Below, piece after piece: positions 37,251-45,474 of a DNA stretch of 64,000 nucleotides; position 1 is the first letter of the stretch; every line of letters starts with the position of its first letter. The notes beneath the pieces were generated by a model. That model did not search any database, was not told the DNA's origin, and worked only from the letters and a program-made list of their open reading frames with translations. The stretch comes from an uncultured Methanobrevibacter sp. (GTDB lineage Archaea; Methanobacteriota; Methanobacteria; Methanobacteriales; Methanobacteriaceae). A program made the position numbers and the translations under genes. Location: NCBI GenBank assembly GCA_900314635.1, contig OMVY01000001.1:82198-146197 (forward strand), given 5' to 3'.

Positions 37251-37289
37251 AATTATGAGGAAATAATTTTCTTCATAATTCTTTTTTTT
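37251..37289 (+). terminator. Terminator of the beta-helix adhesin unit
   Basis: AATTATGAGGAAA and TTTTCTTCATAATT can form a 13-bp stem with one G-U pair and a TAAT loop (37251-37263 with 37268-37280). CTTTTTTTTC follows. Confidence 0.8.
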
Positions 37290-37390
37290 CAAAATAGCTT
37301 AGTTGTATTCTATGAGGAATTGGTTTTTCCTTCATAATTCTTTTTTTCAAAATGGATACTTTAGGAGAATTGTTTTTATCCATAATTTTT
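37251..37390. repeat. Degenerate tandem copies of the terminator
   Basis: A block of about 57 bp containing the terminator recurs at about 37311 (TATGAGGAATTGG..TTCCTTCATAATTC) and, more degenerate, at about 37360 (TTTAGGAGAATTG..ATCCATAATTTTTTT). They lie between convergent genes. Confidence 0.75.
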
Positions 37391-37400
37391 TTATCAAATG

Positions 37401-38822
37401 TTATTTGTGTTTTTTAAGAAATATTACTGTTGTAATTGCAGTTGCAATGACTGAAATCACATTTGAAAGCATTGAAGGCAATCTCAAACCCTCAGGGGCC
37501 TGCAGAATATATCCGAATGCGATTAAAGTACAAACAATAGCTGGAAGCAGTGCAACGATATAAGGTTTTTCAGTTTTCTTCAGATATGCGCTTGCAGCAT
37601 ATAACACTATTGTAGCCACTATCAACTGGGACCATGCGAAATATCTCCAGATTAGGCTGAAGTCAACGAAAGTTAATCCGAATGCCACTAAAAACAATGG
37701 CACAGCTACTTTTAGCCTTGAAGCTATTTTTTCATGATTTAAATTGAGCTCATCTGCAATTGTAATCCTTGAACTTCTAAGTGCGGTATCCCCTGAGGTT
37801 ATCGGACATATTACAACTCCAATGATTGTTAAAACCAGTCCTATAGGACCCACCAATGTTTTTGCCATTTCATAAACTCCAACTGAGGGGCTTGCGCCGT
37901 AGATTGCTGCAAGCTGAGGCTGGCCGTGGAAAAATGCCATGGCTATTGCCGCCCAGCAGAGAGCGACCATGCCCTCCAGAACCATTGCTCCAAAAAATAC
38001 TGGCCTTGCATCATTCTCATTTTCAATGCATCTTGCAACAATCGGAGACTGTGATGCATGAAAACCTGAAATCGCACCGCAGGCAATGGTTACAAAGAGA
38101 TATGGGAAAATGCTCTTGTCGGTTAAATACAATCCCTGTGTTGTAAACTCTGGAATGCTGTATGCAGGATTTAAAATCAGCGCTCCAGTCATGAGCACAG
38201 CCATAATTAACAGCAATGCTCCAAAAATCGGATATATTTTTCCAATGATTTTATCCACTGGAAATACGGTTGCAATTAAAAAGTATATGAATATTGCTGT
38301 TATCCAGATAAGTATCGGAATATCTGTCAGAGTTGCGAGCAGATCCGCAGCTCCCTTTGCAAAAGTGGTTGAAACAAGAATTCCTGTAATTACAATAAGA
38401 ACTGCCATTACCTTTTGGATTTTGGTTCCCATATATTTTGAAATGATGTTCGGCATTGTGTATCCGTCATTTCTCATGGACATGAAACCTGAGAAGAAGT
38501 CATGGACTCCTCCGATGAAGATTGTGCCTAAAGTAATCCATATGAATGCAACAGGACCAAACAATGCACCTTGTATTGCTCCAAAAATAGGCCCCAATCC
38601 TGCGATATTTAAGAAATGAACTAGAAAATTCTTTATTTTGGACATTGGAATATAGTCCACGCCATCCTGCAGTCTGAATGCAGGTGTTTGGCGTGTTTCA
38701 TCAACGCCAGATATTTTTTCTATAAATTTCCCATAAACAAAATAGGATACTGCCAATACTATAAAACAAATAAAAAAGCTATACATCATGTTTAAGTTTG
38801 TAAGAGCTATTATAAAAAACAT
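37401..38822 (-). CDS. Carbon starvation protein A (CstA) family transporter
   Basis: The 473-aa polytopic membrane protein matches the CstA family. It has TPAFRLQDGVDYIPMSK (residues 45-61), HFLNIAGLGPIFGAIQGALF (69-88), GGVHDFFSGFMSMRNDG (104-120) and GFHASQSPIVARCI (near 253) as conserved blocks. Bacterial CstA and BtsT import peptides or pyruvate. In a methanogen it might import pyruvate or amino acid-type carbon sources; the substrate is not shown. No ribosome site is obvious for the first ATG; a later MM pair (residues 12-13) is an alternative. It is convergent with the adhesin unit. Confidence 0.9.
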   Translation of the reverse strand: MFFIIALTNLNMMYSFFICFIVLAVSYFVYGKFIEKISGVDETRQTPAFRLQDGVDYIPMSKIKNFLVHFLNIAGLGPIFGAIQGALFGPVAFIWITLGTIFIGGVHDFFSGFMSMRNDGYTMPNIISKYMGTKIQKVMAVLIVITGILVSTTFAKGAADLLATLTDIPILIWITAIFIYFLIATVFPVDKIIGKIYPIFGALLLIMAVLMTGALILNPAYSIPEFTTQGLYLTDKSIFPYLFVTIACGAISGFHASQSPIVARCIENENDARPVFFGAMVLEGMVALCWAAIAMAFFHGQPQLAAIYGASPSVGVYEMAKTLVGPIGLVLTIIGVVICPITSGDTALRSSRITIADELNLNHEKIASRLKVAVPLFLVAFGLTFVDFSLIWRYFAWSQLIVATIVLYAASAYLKKTEKPYIVALLPAIVCTLIAFGYILQAPEGLRLPSMLSNVISVIATAITTVIFLKKHK

Positions 38823-39142
38823 TGTAAAATATTAAATGAAATCAACTAATTCCATGAAATCTTAAACTACAGGAAATGGTTTTAACTACATGGAGTTTAT
38901 TTTATGTAAAGAAATAATAAAAAAGTACGTCTGATTAATGTTTATATAAATAGAAGAGTGTTTTTATAAAAAAAGAAAATGATGAAAAAATTAAATCATA
39001 ATTATTTGAATGATCACTATAACTCATTGAAATCTTTTTAAATGACAATTTAATTCTGATACAGTTTTGTTCATTAATTTTCAAAGTATATAATACATAT
39101 TATTCCTTCTGGCACTACATTTGCATCAATGGAAATTATTAT
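38823..39142. other. Divergent intergenic region
   Basis: This region should hold promoters for the CstA-family gene (left) and the half-transporter pair (right; AAGTATATAATAC near 39082). A 20-codon frame at 38979-39041 has no ribosome site and I do not call it. Confidence 0.4.
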
Positions 39143-39178
39143 ATGGGAATATTGATAAAAAATTTTAATGGTGATTAT

Positions 39179-39466
39179 TTGTTAGAAGAATACATACCAT
39201 TTATCGGGTTAATCATATTTGGAAATATTGAAAATTTAATTTTAGCATCACAAGGTGTTGTTCAAGGTGTCAATCCAAAAATATTAGGTGGATTAAGCAT
39301 AATTGCTGTAATTATATGGTTAATTATAGGAACTGTAGCAACAGAAGTTGCAATCCAGTATTCAAGCTACATTACATTTATTGGAGGATTAGCAATTGTC
39401 ATATTAGGTATTCAGGCAATACATGGTGCTGTCCAAAATATTAAAGCAAAAGAGGAGGGCGTATAA
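39179..39466 (+). CDS. Small 3-TM protein, half-transporter-like, copy 1
   Basis: About 95 aa with three TM helices: EEYIPFIGLIIFGNIENLIL, ILGGLSIIAVIIWLIIGT, and TFIGGLAIVILGIQAI. It is clearly paralogous to the next gene. The pattern (acidic/Asn motif in helix 1, GG-x-x-x-x-x-LG in helix 3) resembles one half of LysE/TerC/CadD-type transporters, which are duplicated 3-TM units, but I cannot name the family. The start is uncertain: TTG 39179 has GGTGA at 39170-39174 and aligns with copy 2, while ATG 39143 would add 12 residues without a ribosome site. It is separated from copy 2 by one base. Confidence 0.7.
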   Translation: MLEEYIPFIGLIIFGNIENLILASQGVVQGVNPKILGGLSIIAVIIWLIIGTVATEVAIQYSSYITFIGGLAIVILGIQAIHGAVQNIKAKEEGV

Positions 39467-39467
39467 T

Positions 39468-39749
39468 ATGGTTAATTTAAACGATTATGCTCCATTTACT
39501 GGTTTGCTTATCTTTGGAAACATAGAAAACCTAGTATTAGCTTCACAGGGTGCAGTTGCACATGTGGATCCAATCATTTTAGGGGTATTGAGTTTAATAG
39601 CTGTGGTCATATGGCTATTGATTGGAACATATGGAACAAAAGTGGCTATCAAATATGCAGATTACATTGAAATATTCGGTGGAGTGGCCATTATTATTTT
39701 AGGTTTCCAATCTATGATTGAAGCTATGGGAATAGCTCTTTTCCCATAA
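39468..39749 (+). CDS. Small 3-TM protein, half-transporter-like, copy 2
   Basis: The 93-aa paralogue of the preceding gene shares Y-x-PF-x-GL-x-IFGNIENL-x-LASQG, then IWL-x-IGT, then GG-x-AI-x-ILG-x-Q. I use the ATG at 39468 with GGAGGG at 39454-39459. An in-frame ATG at 39423 lies inside copy 1 and has no ribosome site. The one-base spacing implies co-translation, so the two products may form a heteromer equivalent to a six-TM transporter. The 3' end and terminator are duplicated as a 50-bp tandem repeat. Confidence 0.75.
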   Translation: MVNLNDYAPFTGLLIFGNIENLVLASQGAVAHVDPIILGVLSLIAVVIWLLIGTYGTKVAIKYADYIEIFGGVAIIILGFQSMIEAMGIALFP

Positions 39750-39824
39750 CTTTCCTTTTTTTATTTTCTTTAAATATGGGAATAACTCTTTTCCCATAAC
39801 TTTCCTTTTTTTATTTTCTTTAAA
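39725..39824. repeat. 50-bp tandem duplication of a gene end and terminator
   Basis: 39725-39774 and 39775-39824 differ by one base (TAGCTC to TAACTC). The first copy contains the last codons and stop of the half-transporter gene. Each holds a TATGGGAA/TTCCCATA hairpin with a downstream T-run, so the terminator is doubled. Confidence 0.92.
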
Positions 39825-39967
39825 TGAGGAATTAATTTCCCAATACATGTTAATGACTATTTTTTGTTTTGAACTAAACTGACTAATGATATTGTCAACT
39901 GTGGAATGTTTTTCATATATCCGAACATGGGGCTTACTTTATAATCCTTTGAATCCAAATCTCCTGC

Positions 39968-40200
39968 CTAGACTTCACCTGTTTCACGCAGGCCGTCTAC
40001 TCCAAGCATTGGGTCGAGTTCTTCATAATCCTGCACAATCGAGTTCCATTTCAAACTCTTTGTCCTGCCAAGCATTGGATCGAGTTCTACATAATCCCCA
40101 GACATTGACACGTCAATCCAAGGAGATATTAAAATCAAAGGTTCCGGCTGTGCCAGACCTTCGGCATCCTGATATTCGCAGAATGATGAGGATAATCTTA
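39968..40200 (-). pseudogene. Relic of an alpha/beta hydrolase
   Basis: The minus-strand frame reads PLILISPWIDVSMSGDYVEL and then DYEELDPMLGVDGLRETG, which resemble the central and C-terminal part of acetyl-esterase-type (Abhydrolase_3) proteins. The catalytic His region and the N-terminal half are absent. An internal in-frame duplication (40002-40031 and 40068-40097) gives two copies of D-Y-x-E-L-D-P-M-L-G. No start or ribosome site is present. Confidence 0.65.
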
Positions 40201-40205
40201 GTCCT

Positions 40206-40442
40206 TTGGCTTTAATTTGCCATAGAATAGAAAAAGTCACATCTCCGATTGTTGGTGCGACAAAAATGCATCATGTAGAAGGCGCGGTCAATTCAGTTGA
40301 TTTGAAATTGACTAATGATGAGATCGCCTACTTGGAAGAGCCTTATATGCCCCATGATCTTGTTGGTGTGATGGCTGACAATAAAGCTTTAGCTAGCGAT
40401 AATGAAAAGGTATGGCAGAAACATACAAAAAATAGGATTTAA
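40206..40442 (+). pseudogene. Relic of an aldo/keto reductase C-terminus
   Basis: The frame reads VTSPIVGATKMHHVEGAVNS, then LKLTNDEIAYLEEPYMPHDL, matching the last ~70 residues of aldo/keto reductases (the NADP-binding PIVGATK motif and the EEPY segment). The other ~250 residues are missing and no start is present. It lies back to back with the hydrolase relic. It is not a copy of the intact Fe-S aldo/keto reductase at 48.9-49.9 kb. Confidence 0.75.
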
Positions 40443-40554
40443 TCTTGATATGGGGATTAAGAACTGTTTATTTTTTTAATTACCTTATTTTTTCTTATAA
40501 AATTCTATCAAATTATGATAATTTTTTTTAGTGATTAAATCAAATACTTAAACT

Positions 40555-41493
40555 ATGAAAAGAATTTTTAAATTTATAGAAAAATATTATTTCATAATTA
40601 TTTTGTTATCCGTTGCGGTTAGTTTAGTTTTTCCAAATTCATTTCAATGGGTTTTAAGTAATTATGGTGGGGTAAACATATTGAATCTGCTTTTAAGCAT
40701 TGTTCTTTTTACAATGGGAACCACTTTGAAAGTGGAAGACTTTACAAACGTGTTTAAAAAACCAAAAGAGATTTCTGTTGGAATTGCAACACAATATATC
40801 GCAATGCCTCTTATCGCACTGGCTCTTGCAAAAATCTTTTCTTTAAATGAAGCTTTAACTGTTGGGCTTATCTTGGTTGGAACCGTTCCTGGAGGAACCG
40901 CCTCCGATGTCATCACATTTCTTTCAAATGGTGATGTGGCATTATCTGTTTCATTAACTGCGATATCCACTGTAATTGCACCGATTATAACTCCATTGAT
41001 TACTTTGATTTTAATCGGGAATCATATTCATTTCAATCCAGTGGACATGTTCCTTTCAATCATTGAAATCGTGATTATTCCAATCATGATTGGACTTATA
41101 TTGAATTCCAAATTCCCTGATTTCTGTGAAAGATTGAAGGATTATCTGCCGGCATTATCTGCGATTGTAATTTGTCTGATAGTTGCAGGGGTAATTGGTG
41201 CCAACAAACAGGCCATCCTGACATCCTCATCAATAATAATCCTTGTTATCATGATGCAGTATTTCCTTGCAATGATGATTGGATTTGGAGTCGGATATCT
41301 TGCGGGCATGGATAGAAAACAGATTATCACAGTTGCCATTGAGCTGGCTTTTCAAAATTCAGGTTTATCCACTGGTCTTGCAAAGGCTCATTTTCCAAAC
41401 TTGGCTCAAGCAACTGTTCCCGGCGCTCTTTATTCTGTCTGGCAGAATTTTGCAGGATCAATTCTGGCATACCTATTTAGGAGATGGGTGTGA
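40555..41493 (+). CDS. Bile acid:sodium symporter (BASS/SBF) family protein
   Basis: The 312-aa protein has about ten TM helices. Typical BASS features are LFTMGTTLKVEDF near residue 51, VGTVPGGTASDVITFLS near 107 and IELAFQNSGLSTGLAKAHF near 261, the two crossover regions that bind Na+ and substrate. Family members import bile acids, pyruvate, pantothenate or other organic anions; in a gut methanogen bile-acid uptake is only one possibility. No ribosome site precedes the ATG, so a leaderless or short-leader mRNA is possible. Its last codons (TTTAGGAGATGGGTG) are partly repeated downstream. Confidence 0.9.
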   Translation: MKRIFKFIEKYYFIIILLSVAVSLVFPNSFQWVLSNYGGVNILNLLLSIVLFTMGTTLKVEDFTNVFKKPKEISVGIATQYIAMPLIALALAKIFSLNEALTVGLILVGTVPGGTASDVITFLSNGDVALSVSLTAISTVIAPIITPLITLILIGNHIHFNPVDMFLSIIEIVIIPIMIGLILNSKFPDFCERLKDYLPALSAIVICLIVAGVIGANKQAILTSSSIIILVIMMQYFLAMMIGFGVGYLAGMDRKQIITVAIELAFQNSGLSTGLAKAHFPNLAQATVPGALYSVWQNFAGSILAYLFRRWV

Positions 41494-41617
41494 AGTAATT
41501 ATTTGATATGTTATGATGTTTAATTCTTGCATATGCTTATAAGATGGGCGTGTTTGGTGTCAATATTCTTTATGGGATATGGTTTTTGTATGTGTGTAGG
41601 AGATGGGTGTAAATAAT
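41479..41617. repeat. Degenerate repeats of the BASS gene 3' end
   Basis: TAGGAGATGGGTGTGAAGTAAT at the stop codon (from 41478) is echoed at 41597 (TAGGAGATGGGTGTAAATAAT) and partly near 41539 (ATAAGATGGGCGTG). It looks like an old tandem duplication. Confidence 0.6.
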
Positions 41618-41648
41618 GCCCATATTGACATGGGCTTTAAAACTTAAT

Positions 41649-42435
41649 TTATTCCTCTCCATAAATGTTGTTTCGGACATTGTCGACAAATTCTTTTTCA
41701 TCATCACTCAGTTCGATGTCGTCAAGAGGGTCTTTTGCCCCACGACTCATGCGAATAATGAATCTTAATACCAGAACCAGTAAAAATGATGCCATGCTCA
41801 ATCCAGGTGATATGAATGCAAGTAGGATGGAGATGATTGAACTGATGGCAGGTGTCATTAACAGGTAGAACACTGTCTTTGTAACTCCATTGAGATATAA
41901 TTTTAAGTTGTCTAATTTGATTCCACCTTCATAACGGTCTAATTCATTGCTTATTGTGGCTTTGATTTCATCCTTCCTTACAAAATAATCTTTAAAGTTG
42001 TTTCTAATCAGCATTATGAACATCAATATGTATAAAAGGCTGATTGCCAGAATCAACAATGAAAAATAGTATGTTCACTTCTGTATAGTTGTGGAATTCA
42101 AAGAGGGATCCTGTTGCAAAGGGTATTAAACACACTGATGCCAGGCTAATCATATTCAAGAGCAGTACGTTGTTGCTTATTTTTTTAAAACTGAAAAGAA
42201 TGGTTGTGGTTTCCCAGAAATTGTATACCAAATAAAAGCTGATGAAATATATTAAAACGGTAGGAGTTAGATAGTTCATAATATATGAATTAACGGCAGC
42301 GTGGGATGTTATGTTTGAGACTGCCGGAACTGCGATTTCTAAAACTAGGATTGTCATTGCAATTGCAAAAACACCATCTGTGATTGCAACATGTCTGTCG
42401 TTTAAATTATTTGAAATAGTGCTATGGGGCATCAT
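41649..42435 (-). pseudogene. TMEM175-like (DUF1211) channel gene with frameshift
   Basis: Two overlapping minus-strand frames form one protein. The first (42435-42004) has the TMEM175 signature AITDGVFAIAMTILVLEI and three TM helices. The second (42059-41649) continues with LLILAISLLYILMFIMLI, a linker and two more helices. The break lies near 42060, where one base gained or two lost would shift the frame. Together they give about 262 aa with six TM helices, the prokaryotic TMEM175 K+-channel layout. No ribosome site is seen at the first ATG. It may be a true pseudogene or a sequencing error in the T-rich TTTTTC tract. Confidence 0.75.
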
Positions 42436-42516
42436 AATTATAAATGGTTGTTTATTTTATTTAATGATTATCGTTAAGTATATGATTGCAATTGTTGATT
42501 ATATGTTATTAAATAG

Positions 42517-43152
42517 CTATTGCAATGCCAGGTTTTTTCCTTTCTCAAAGACCGCTTCCTTTTCCTTAGGAAAAACCTTTTCATGCCTCTCATATCGCTC
42601 TTCAGCATTGAAGAACCATGGCCAGTCTGTTTTGCTGTAATCCTTTATCTGAAGTGTCTCGCCGGATACAAAAATTTCACATGATCCTACAAAACGGTCA
42701 AACACATCTTTATAATTTTCAAGCAATGGCATGTATGCATTATCAGGAGCATTGCTTGTCATTATAAGCAGTGTTGGAGTTGGATTTTCATTGCAGCACG
42801 GCACTTCAGTATTGTATGTCAAATTCTGAAATATCAGTCTTTCATAAAGGGCTCTGAATGATGCGGTCAGTTCGCCCAGATAGTTAGGTGAGCCTATTAT
42901 CAATCCATCGGCTTCTCGGATTGCATCCAATACTTCTGTAAGTCCGTCTTTGCGTATGCAGTATCCCTTGTATTTTTCTTTCTTGCATCCAAAGCAGGAT
43001 ACGCAGCCTGTGTATTTTTCCAATCTGAAGAGATTGAACTTCACTACTTCCGCTCCTGTGGATTGAGCTCCTTTTATTGCCTCATCGATTAATGTATCGG
43101 TATTCCATCCTTTTCTAGGTCCTGCATTGACTGCTATTATCTTTTTGCTCAT
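42517..43152 (-). CDS. Flavodoxin-fold NAD(P)H-dependent FMN reductase-like protein
   Basis: The 211-aa product has the flavodoxin-like fold of iron-sulfur flavoprotein/NADPH-dependent FMN reductases. It opens with IIAVNAGPRKGWNTDTLIDE (phosphate loop), has a Cys cluster CVSCFGCKKEKYKGYC near residues 50-65, and GSPNYLGELTASFRAL near 88-103. The Cys cluster fits the compact [4Fe-4S] motif of Isf-type proteins. AAAGGTGATTGA precedes the ATG. It is divergent from the 3-hydroxyacyl-CoA dehydrogenase and shares its 473-bp upstream region. The electron partner is unknown. Confidence 0.85.
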   Translation of the reverse strand: MSKKIIAVNAGPRKGWNTDTLIDEAIKGAQSTGAEVVKFNLFRLEKYTGCVSCFGCKKEKYKGYCIRKDGLTEVLDAIREADGLIIGSPNYLGELTASFRALYERLIFQNLTYNTEVPCCNENPTPTLLIMTSNAPDNAYMPLLENYKDVFDRFVGSCEIFVSGETLQIKDYSKTDWPWFFNAEERYERHEKVFPKEKEAVFEKGKNLALQ

Positions 43153-43554
43153 TCAATCACCTTTGCAATATTCTTGTAAATCTATATTTATCTTAATTAA
43201 TTCAATTATTCTTTAGATAATTTTCCAAAGGTTATAATGTTCATAATTCTGATTTTCAATTGATATTTTAAATTTCTATAATGATAAACTTTTTTAGATG
43301 CAATTTTTAGTGGAAAAAGCATCATATGTTTGGATTGACAATTACTTAAAATTTTTTTTGCAGTGGGATTATTTGAATAAACCCCTATTTTTTAATCCTT
43401 TGCTTATTTTTTATTAATTATTATTTTCAATTTTCGATTATTTTAGATTTTTATTATATTTTATTCAATATTTTAGTAATTTTTTAAATATATTTTAATT
43501 TATTATATTTTATATTATTTGATTTTCAAGTGTTCACTCAAAAATTTTAAATAT
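43153..43554. other. Divergent intergenic region
   Basis: This AT-rich region between the flavoprotein and dehydrogenase genes contains no ORF of note. Promoters in both directions are expected. Confidence 0.4.
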
Positions 43555-43570
43555 TAGTTTTATAAAACTA
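43555..43570 (+). promoter_or_regulatory. 16-bp palindrome over a probable TATA box
   Basis: TAGTTTTATAAAACTA is a perfect palindrome with the TATA core in its centre, about 55 bp before the dehydrogenase ATG. It could be both promoter and operator for the TetR protein encoded downstream. Confidence 0.45.
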
Positions 43571-43625
43571 TTATTATCTAGAAAATAATTTTTTTTATTT
43601 TGTAGAAATTATCAAAGGTGAAAAA

Positions 43626-44561
43626 ATGGATTTTAAGAATGTTACTGTTGCAGGAAGTGGAGTACTTGGAAGTCAAATTGCGTTCCAAACAGCTTTTAAA
43701 GGATTTGATGTAACCATCTGGCTTAGAAGCGAAGGTTCAATTGAAAGAGCCAAGCCTAAGCTTGAAAGACTGAAAGGAATATACCTTCAAACCATGGAAG
43801 CATGGAAAACCAATCCACAAGCCTATTGCAGAGGTTTTGCAGACAGTCCTGATTTGTCAGCCGATGAAATAGACGCTTTGAAGGAAAAGGTTGTTGAAGC
43901 ATTTGACAGCTTGAAGATGACCACAAGTTATGAAGAAGCTGCTAAAGATGCAGACCTTATCATTGAAGCCATTGCAGAAGATCCTGCTCAGAAGATACCA
44001 TTTTATGAAGAGCTGGCTAAATACATGCCTGAGAAAACCGTGCTTGTTACAAACTCATCCACACTTCTTCCAAGCGCATTTGCAGAATACACTGGAAGAC
44101 CTGAAAAATACCTTGCATTGCACTTTGCAAACAATATATGGGCGCAAAACACAGCTGAAGTCATGGGACACCCTGGCACAGATCAGAAATACTACGACCA
44201 GGTTGCAGAATTCGCAAAGGCAATAGGAATGGTTCCTATCTGCTTGAAAAAGGAGCAGCCCGCCTATGTTCTCAACACTCTTCTTGTTCCATTCCTAGGT
44301 GCAGGACTTGAATTGTGGGCAAAGGATGTTGCAGACCCTGAAACAATCGACATGACCTGGGAGCTTGCAACAGGAGCACCTAACGGACCTATGAAAATCA
44401 TCGATGTAGTTGGTTTGACAACAGTTTACAACATTGAAATGATGAAGCCAGAGGCACAGGAACCTGGAACACTCTCCAACAAGATTGTCACTGCTCTTAA
44501 AGAGAAAATCGACAAGGGCGAGATTGGAATCAATGCAGGCAAGGGTTTCTACGAATATTAA
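43626..44561 (+). CDS. 3-hydroxyacyl-CoA dehydrogenase family protein
   Basis: The 311-aa protein has a Rossmann NAD site VAGSGVLGSQIA (residues 8-19). The catalytic-domain signature has the Ser in NSSTLLPS, LHFANN with the catalytic His near residue 161, and the Asn in EQPAYVLNTLL near 219. A helical C-terminal domain ends in GKGFYEY. It would oxidise a 3-hydroxyacyl-CoA such as 3-hydroxybutyryl-CoA. Such enzymes are unusual in methanogens, which lack beta-oxidation, and transfer from gut bacteria is plausible. AAAGGTGA supports the start. A TetR gene follows after about 150 bp. Confidence 0.88.
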   Translation: MDFKNVTVAGSGVLGSQIAFQTAFKGFDVTIWLRSEGSIERAKPKLERLKGIYLQTMEAWKTNPQAYCRGFADSPDLSADEIDALKEKVVEAFDSLKMTTSYEEAAKDADLIIEAIAEDPAQKIPFYEELAKYMPEKTVLVTNSSTLLPSAFAEYTGRPEKYLALHFANNIWAQNTAEVMGHPGTDQKYYDQVAEFAKAIGMVPICLKKEQPAYVLNTLLVPFLGAGLELWAKDVADPETIDMTWELATGAPNGPMKIIDVVGLTTVYNIEMMKPEAQEPGTLSNKIVTALKEKIDKGEIGINAGKGFYEY

Positions 44562-44580
44562 ACGAATTTTCAATAATTTT

Positions 44581-44622
44581 GGGAATAAGAAATTTCTTAT
44601 TTCCCACTAATTCTTTCTATTT
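44581..44622 (+). terminator. Terminator of the dehydrogenase gene
   Basis: GGGAATAAGAAA pairs with TTTCTTATTTCCC with one bulged T (44581-44605). CTAATTCTTTCTATTTTT follows. Confidence 0.6.
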
Positions 44623-44713
44623 TTATAAAAACTTTTAAATTTTTAATCATGCAATATAATAACAACATTTTAGTTTAAATATTTAACAATTTGATTTTCA
44701 AGGAATGGTTGCA

Positions 44714-45316
44714 ATGAAAACATATGACAAGATAATGGAATCCAGCTACAGGCTTTTTTTAGAAAAGGGATTTCATGAGGTTTCCTGGGCGGATATAAGC
44801 GAGGAGGCTGAAATCAGCCCTGGAACATTGTACTATTACTTTAAAACAAAAGACGAGCTGATTCTGGCGGTTCTCGATACTTATGTTCTTGAATACTACT
44901 ATGATTTTTTAAATAATGCCAAGAAGGTTAAAGGCAGTGCTTATAATAGATTGAAGGGTTTTTACAGGGAATCTCTAGGTCTTGACAAGGATTATGCTCC
45001 AAAGTACCTCTCCAATCAGCAAACAGATTATAAAAAGATGCTGCTTCTTTCATTTGAAGGAATTCAAAAATACAGCCGGATCAGTGATAATTACAATGAG
45101 TACAACAAGGTTTACACACAGGCAATAGAGGATTTTGTGGAATTCGGCAAGGAGAATGGGGAGATAAATCCTGAATTAAGCACAGAAGAGCTCACTCTCT
45201 TTATCAAGTCCAGCATTAATGGTGTGTTCTTTTTATGGATAGTCCAAGATGACTTGGATGTAAGGCACATTGTAGAAGTAAATGTTGATTCAGTCTGGGA
45301 TTATATTAAGAAATAA
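44714..45316 (+). CDS. TetR family transcriptional regulator
   Basis: The 200-aa protein has the TetR N-terminal HTH (residues about 8-50: SSYRLFLEKGFHEVSWADIS, then SPGTLYYYFKTKDEL) and an all-helical ligand-binding domain. I use the ATG at 44714, since AAGGA at 44700-44704 is well spaced for it; an ATG at 44705 lies too close to that site. It follows the 3-hydroxyacyl-CoA dehydrogenase, whose promoter contains a perfect palindrome, and may control it and the divergent flavoprotein. The ligand is unknown; an acyl-CoA or xenobiotic is possible. Confidence 0.9.
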   Translation: MKTYDKIMESSYRLFLEKGFHEVSWADISEEAEISPGTLYYYFKTKDELILAVLDTYVLEYYYDFLNNAKKVKGSAYNRLKGFYRESLGLDKDYAPKYLSNQQTDYKKMLLLSFEGIQKYSRISDNYNEYNKVYTQAIEDFVEFGKENGEINPELSTEELTLFIKSSINGVFFLWIVQDDLDVRHIVEVNVDSVWDYIKK

Positions 45317-45406
45317 GTGCTTTTTTCATCATTTTTTAAATTATTATTAGCTATTTTTTTTATAGGTTTTTTAGCTATTTTTATGTAATTTTTCATTTTT
45401 TAAAAT

Positions 45407-45422
45407 AGTTTCCAAGGAAACT
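45407..45422. promoter_or_regulatory. Putative MarR operator 1, at the BRE/TATA
   Basis: AGTTTCC-AA-GGAAACT is a perfect 7-2-7 inverted repeat that runs directly into the probable marR promoter (GGAAACTTTTATATG, 45416-45430). Binding here would block TBP/TFB. Confidence 0.7.
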
Positions 45423-45430
45423 TTTATATG
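45418..45430 (+). promoter_or_regulatory. Putative BRE/TATA of the marR gene
   Basis: AAACTTTTATATG has a BRE-like AAAC and the TATA core TTTATAT. The transcript start would fall near 45450-45456, between the two operator copies. Confidence 0.5.
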
Positions 45431-45458
45431 TCATCAAAACATATTCTAATTTGGAGAT

Positions 45459-45474
45459 AGTTTCCAAGGAAACT
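45459..45474. promoter_or_regulatory. Putative MarR operator 2
   Basis: This is an exact second copy of the inverted repeat AGTTTCCAAGGAAACT, centred 52 bp downstream of the first, close to five helical turns. It would sit at or just after the transcript start. Confidence 0.7.

Noticed and set aside
38979..39041. 20-codon ORF in the spacer before the half-transporter genes
   Set aside because: There is no ribosome site and the composition is low in complexity.
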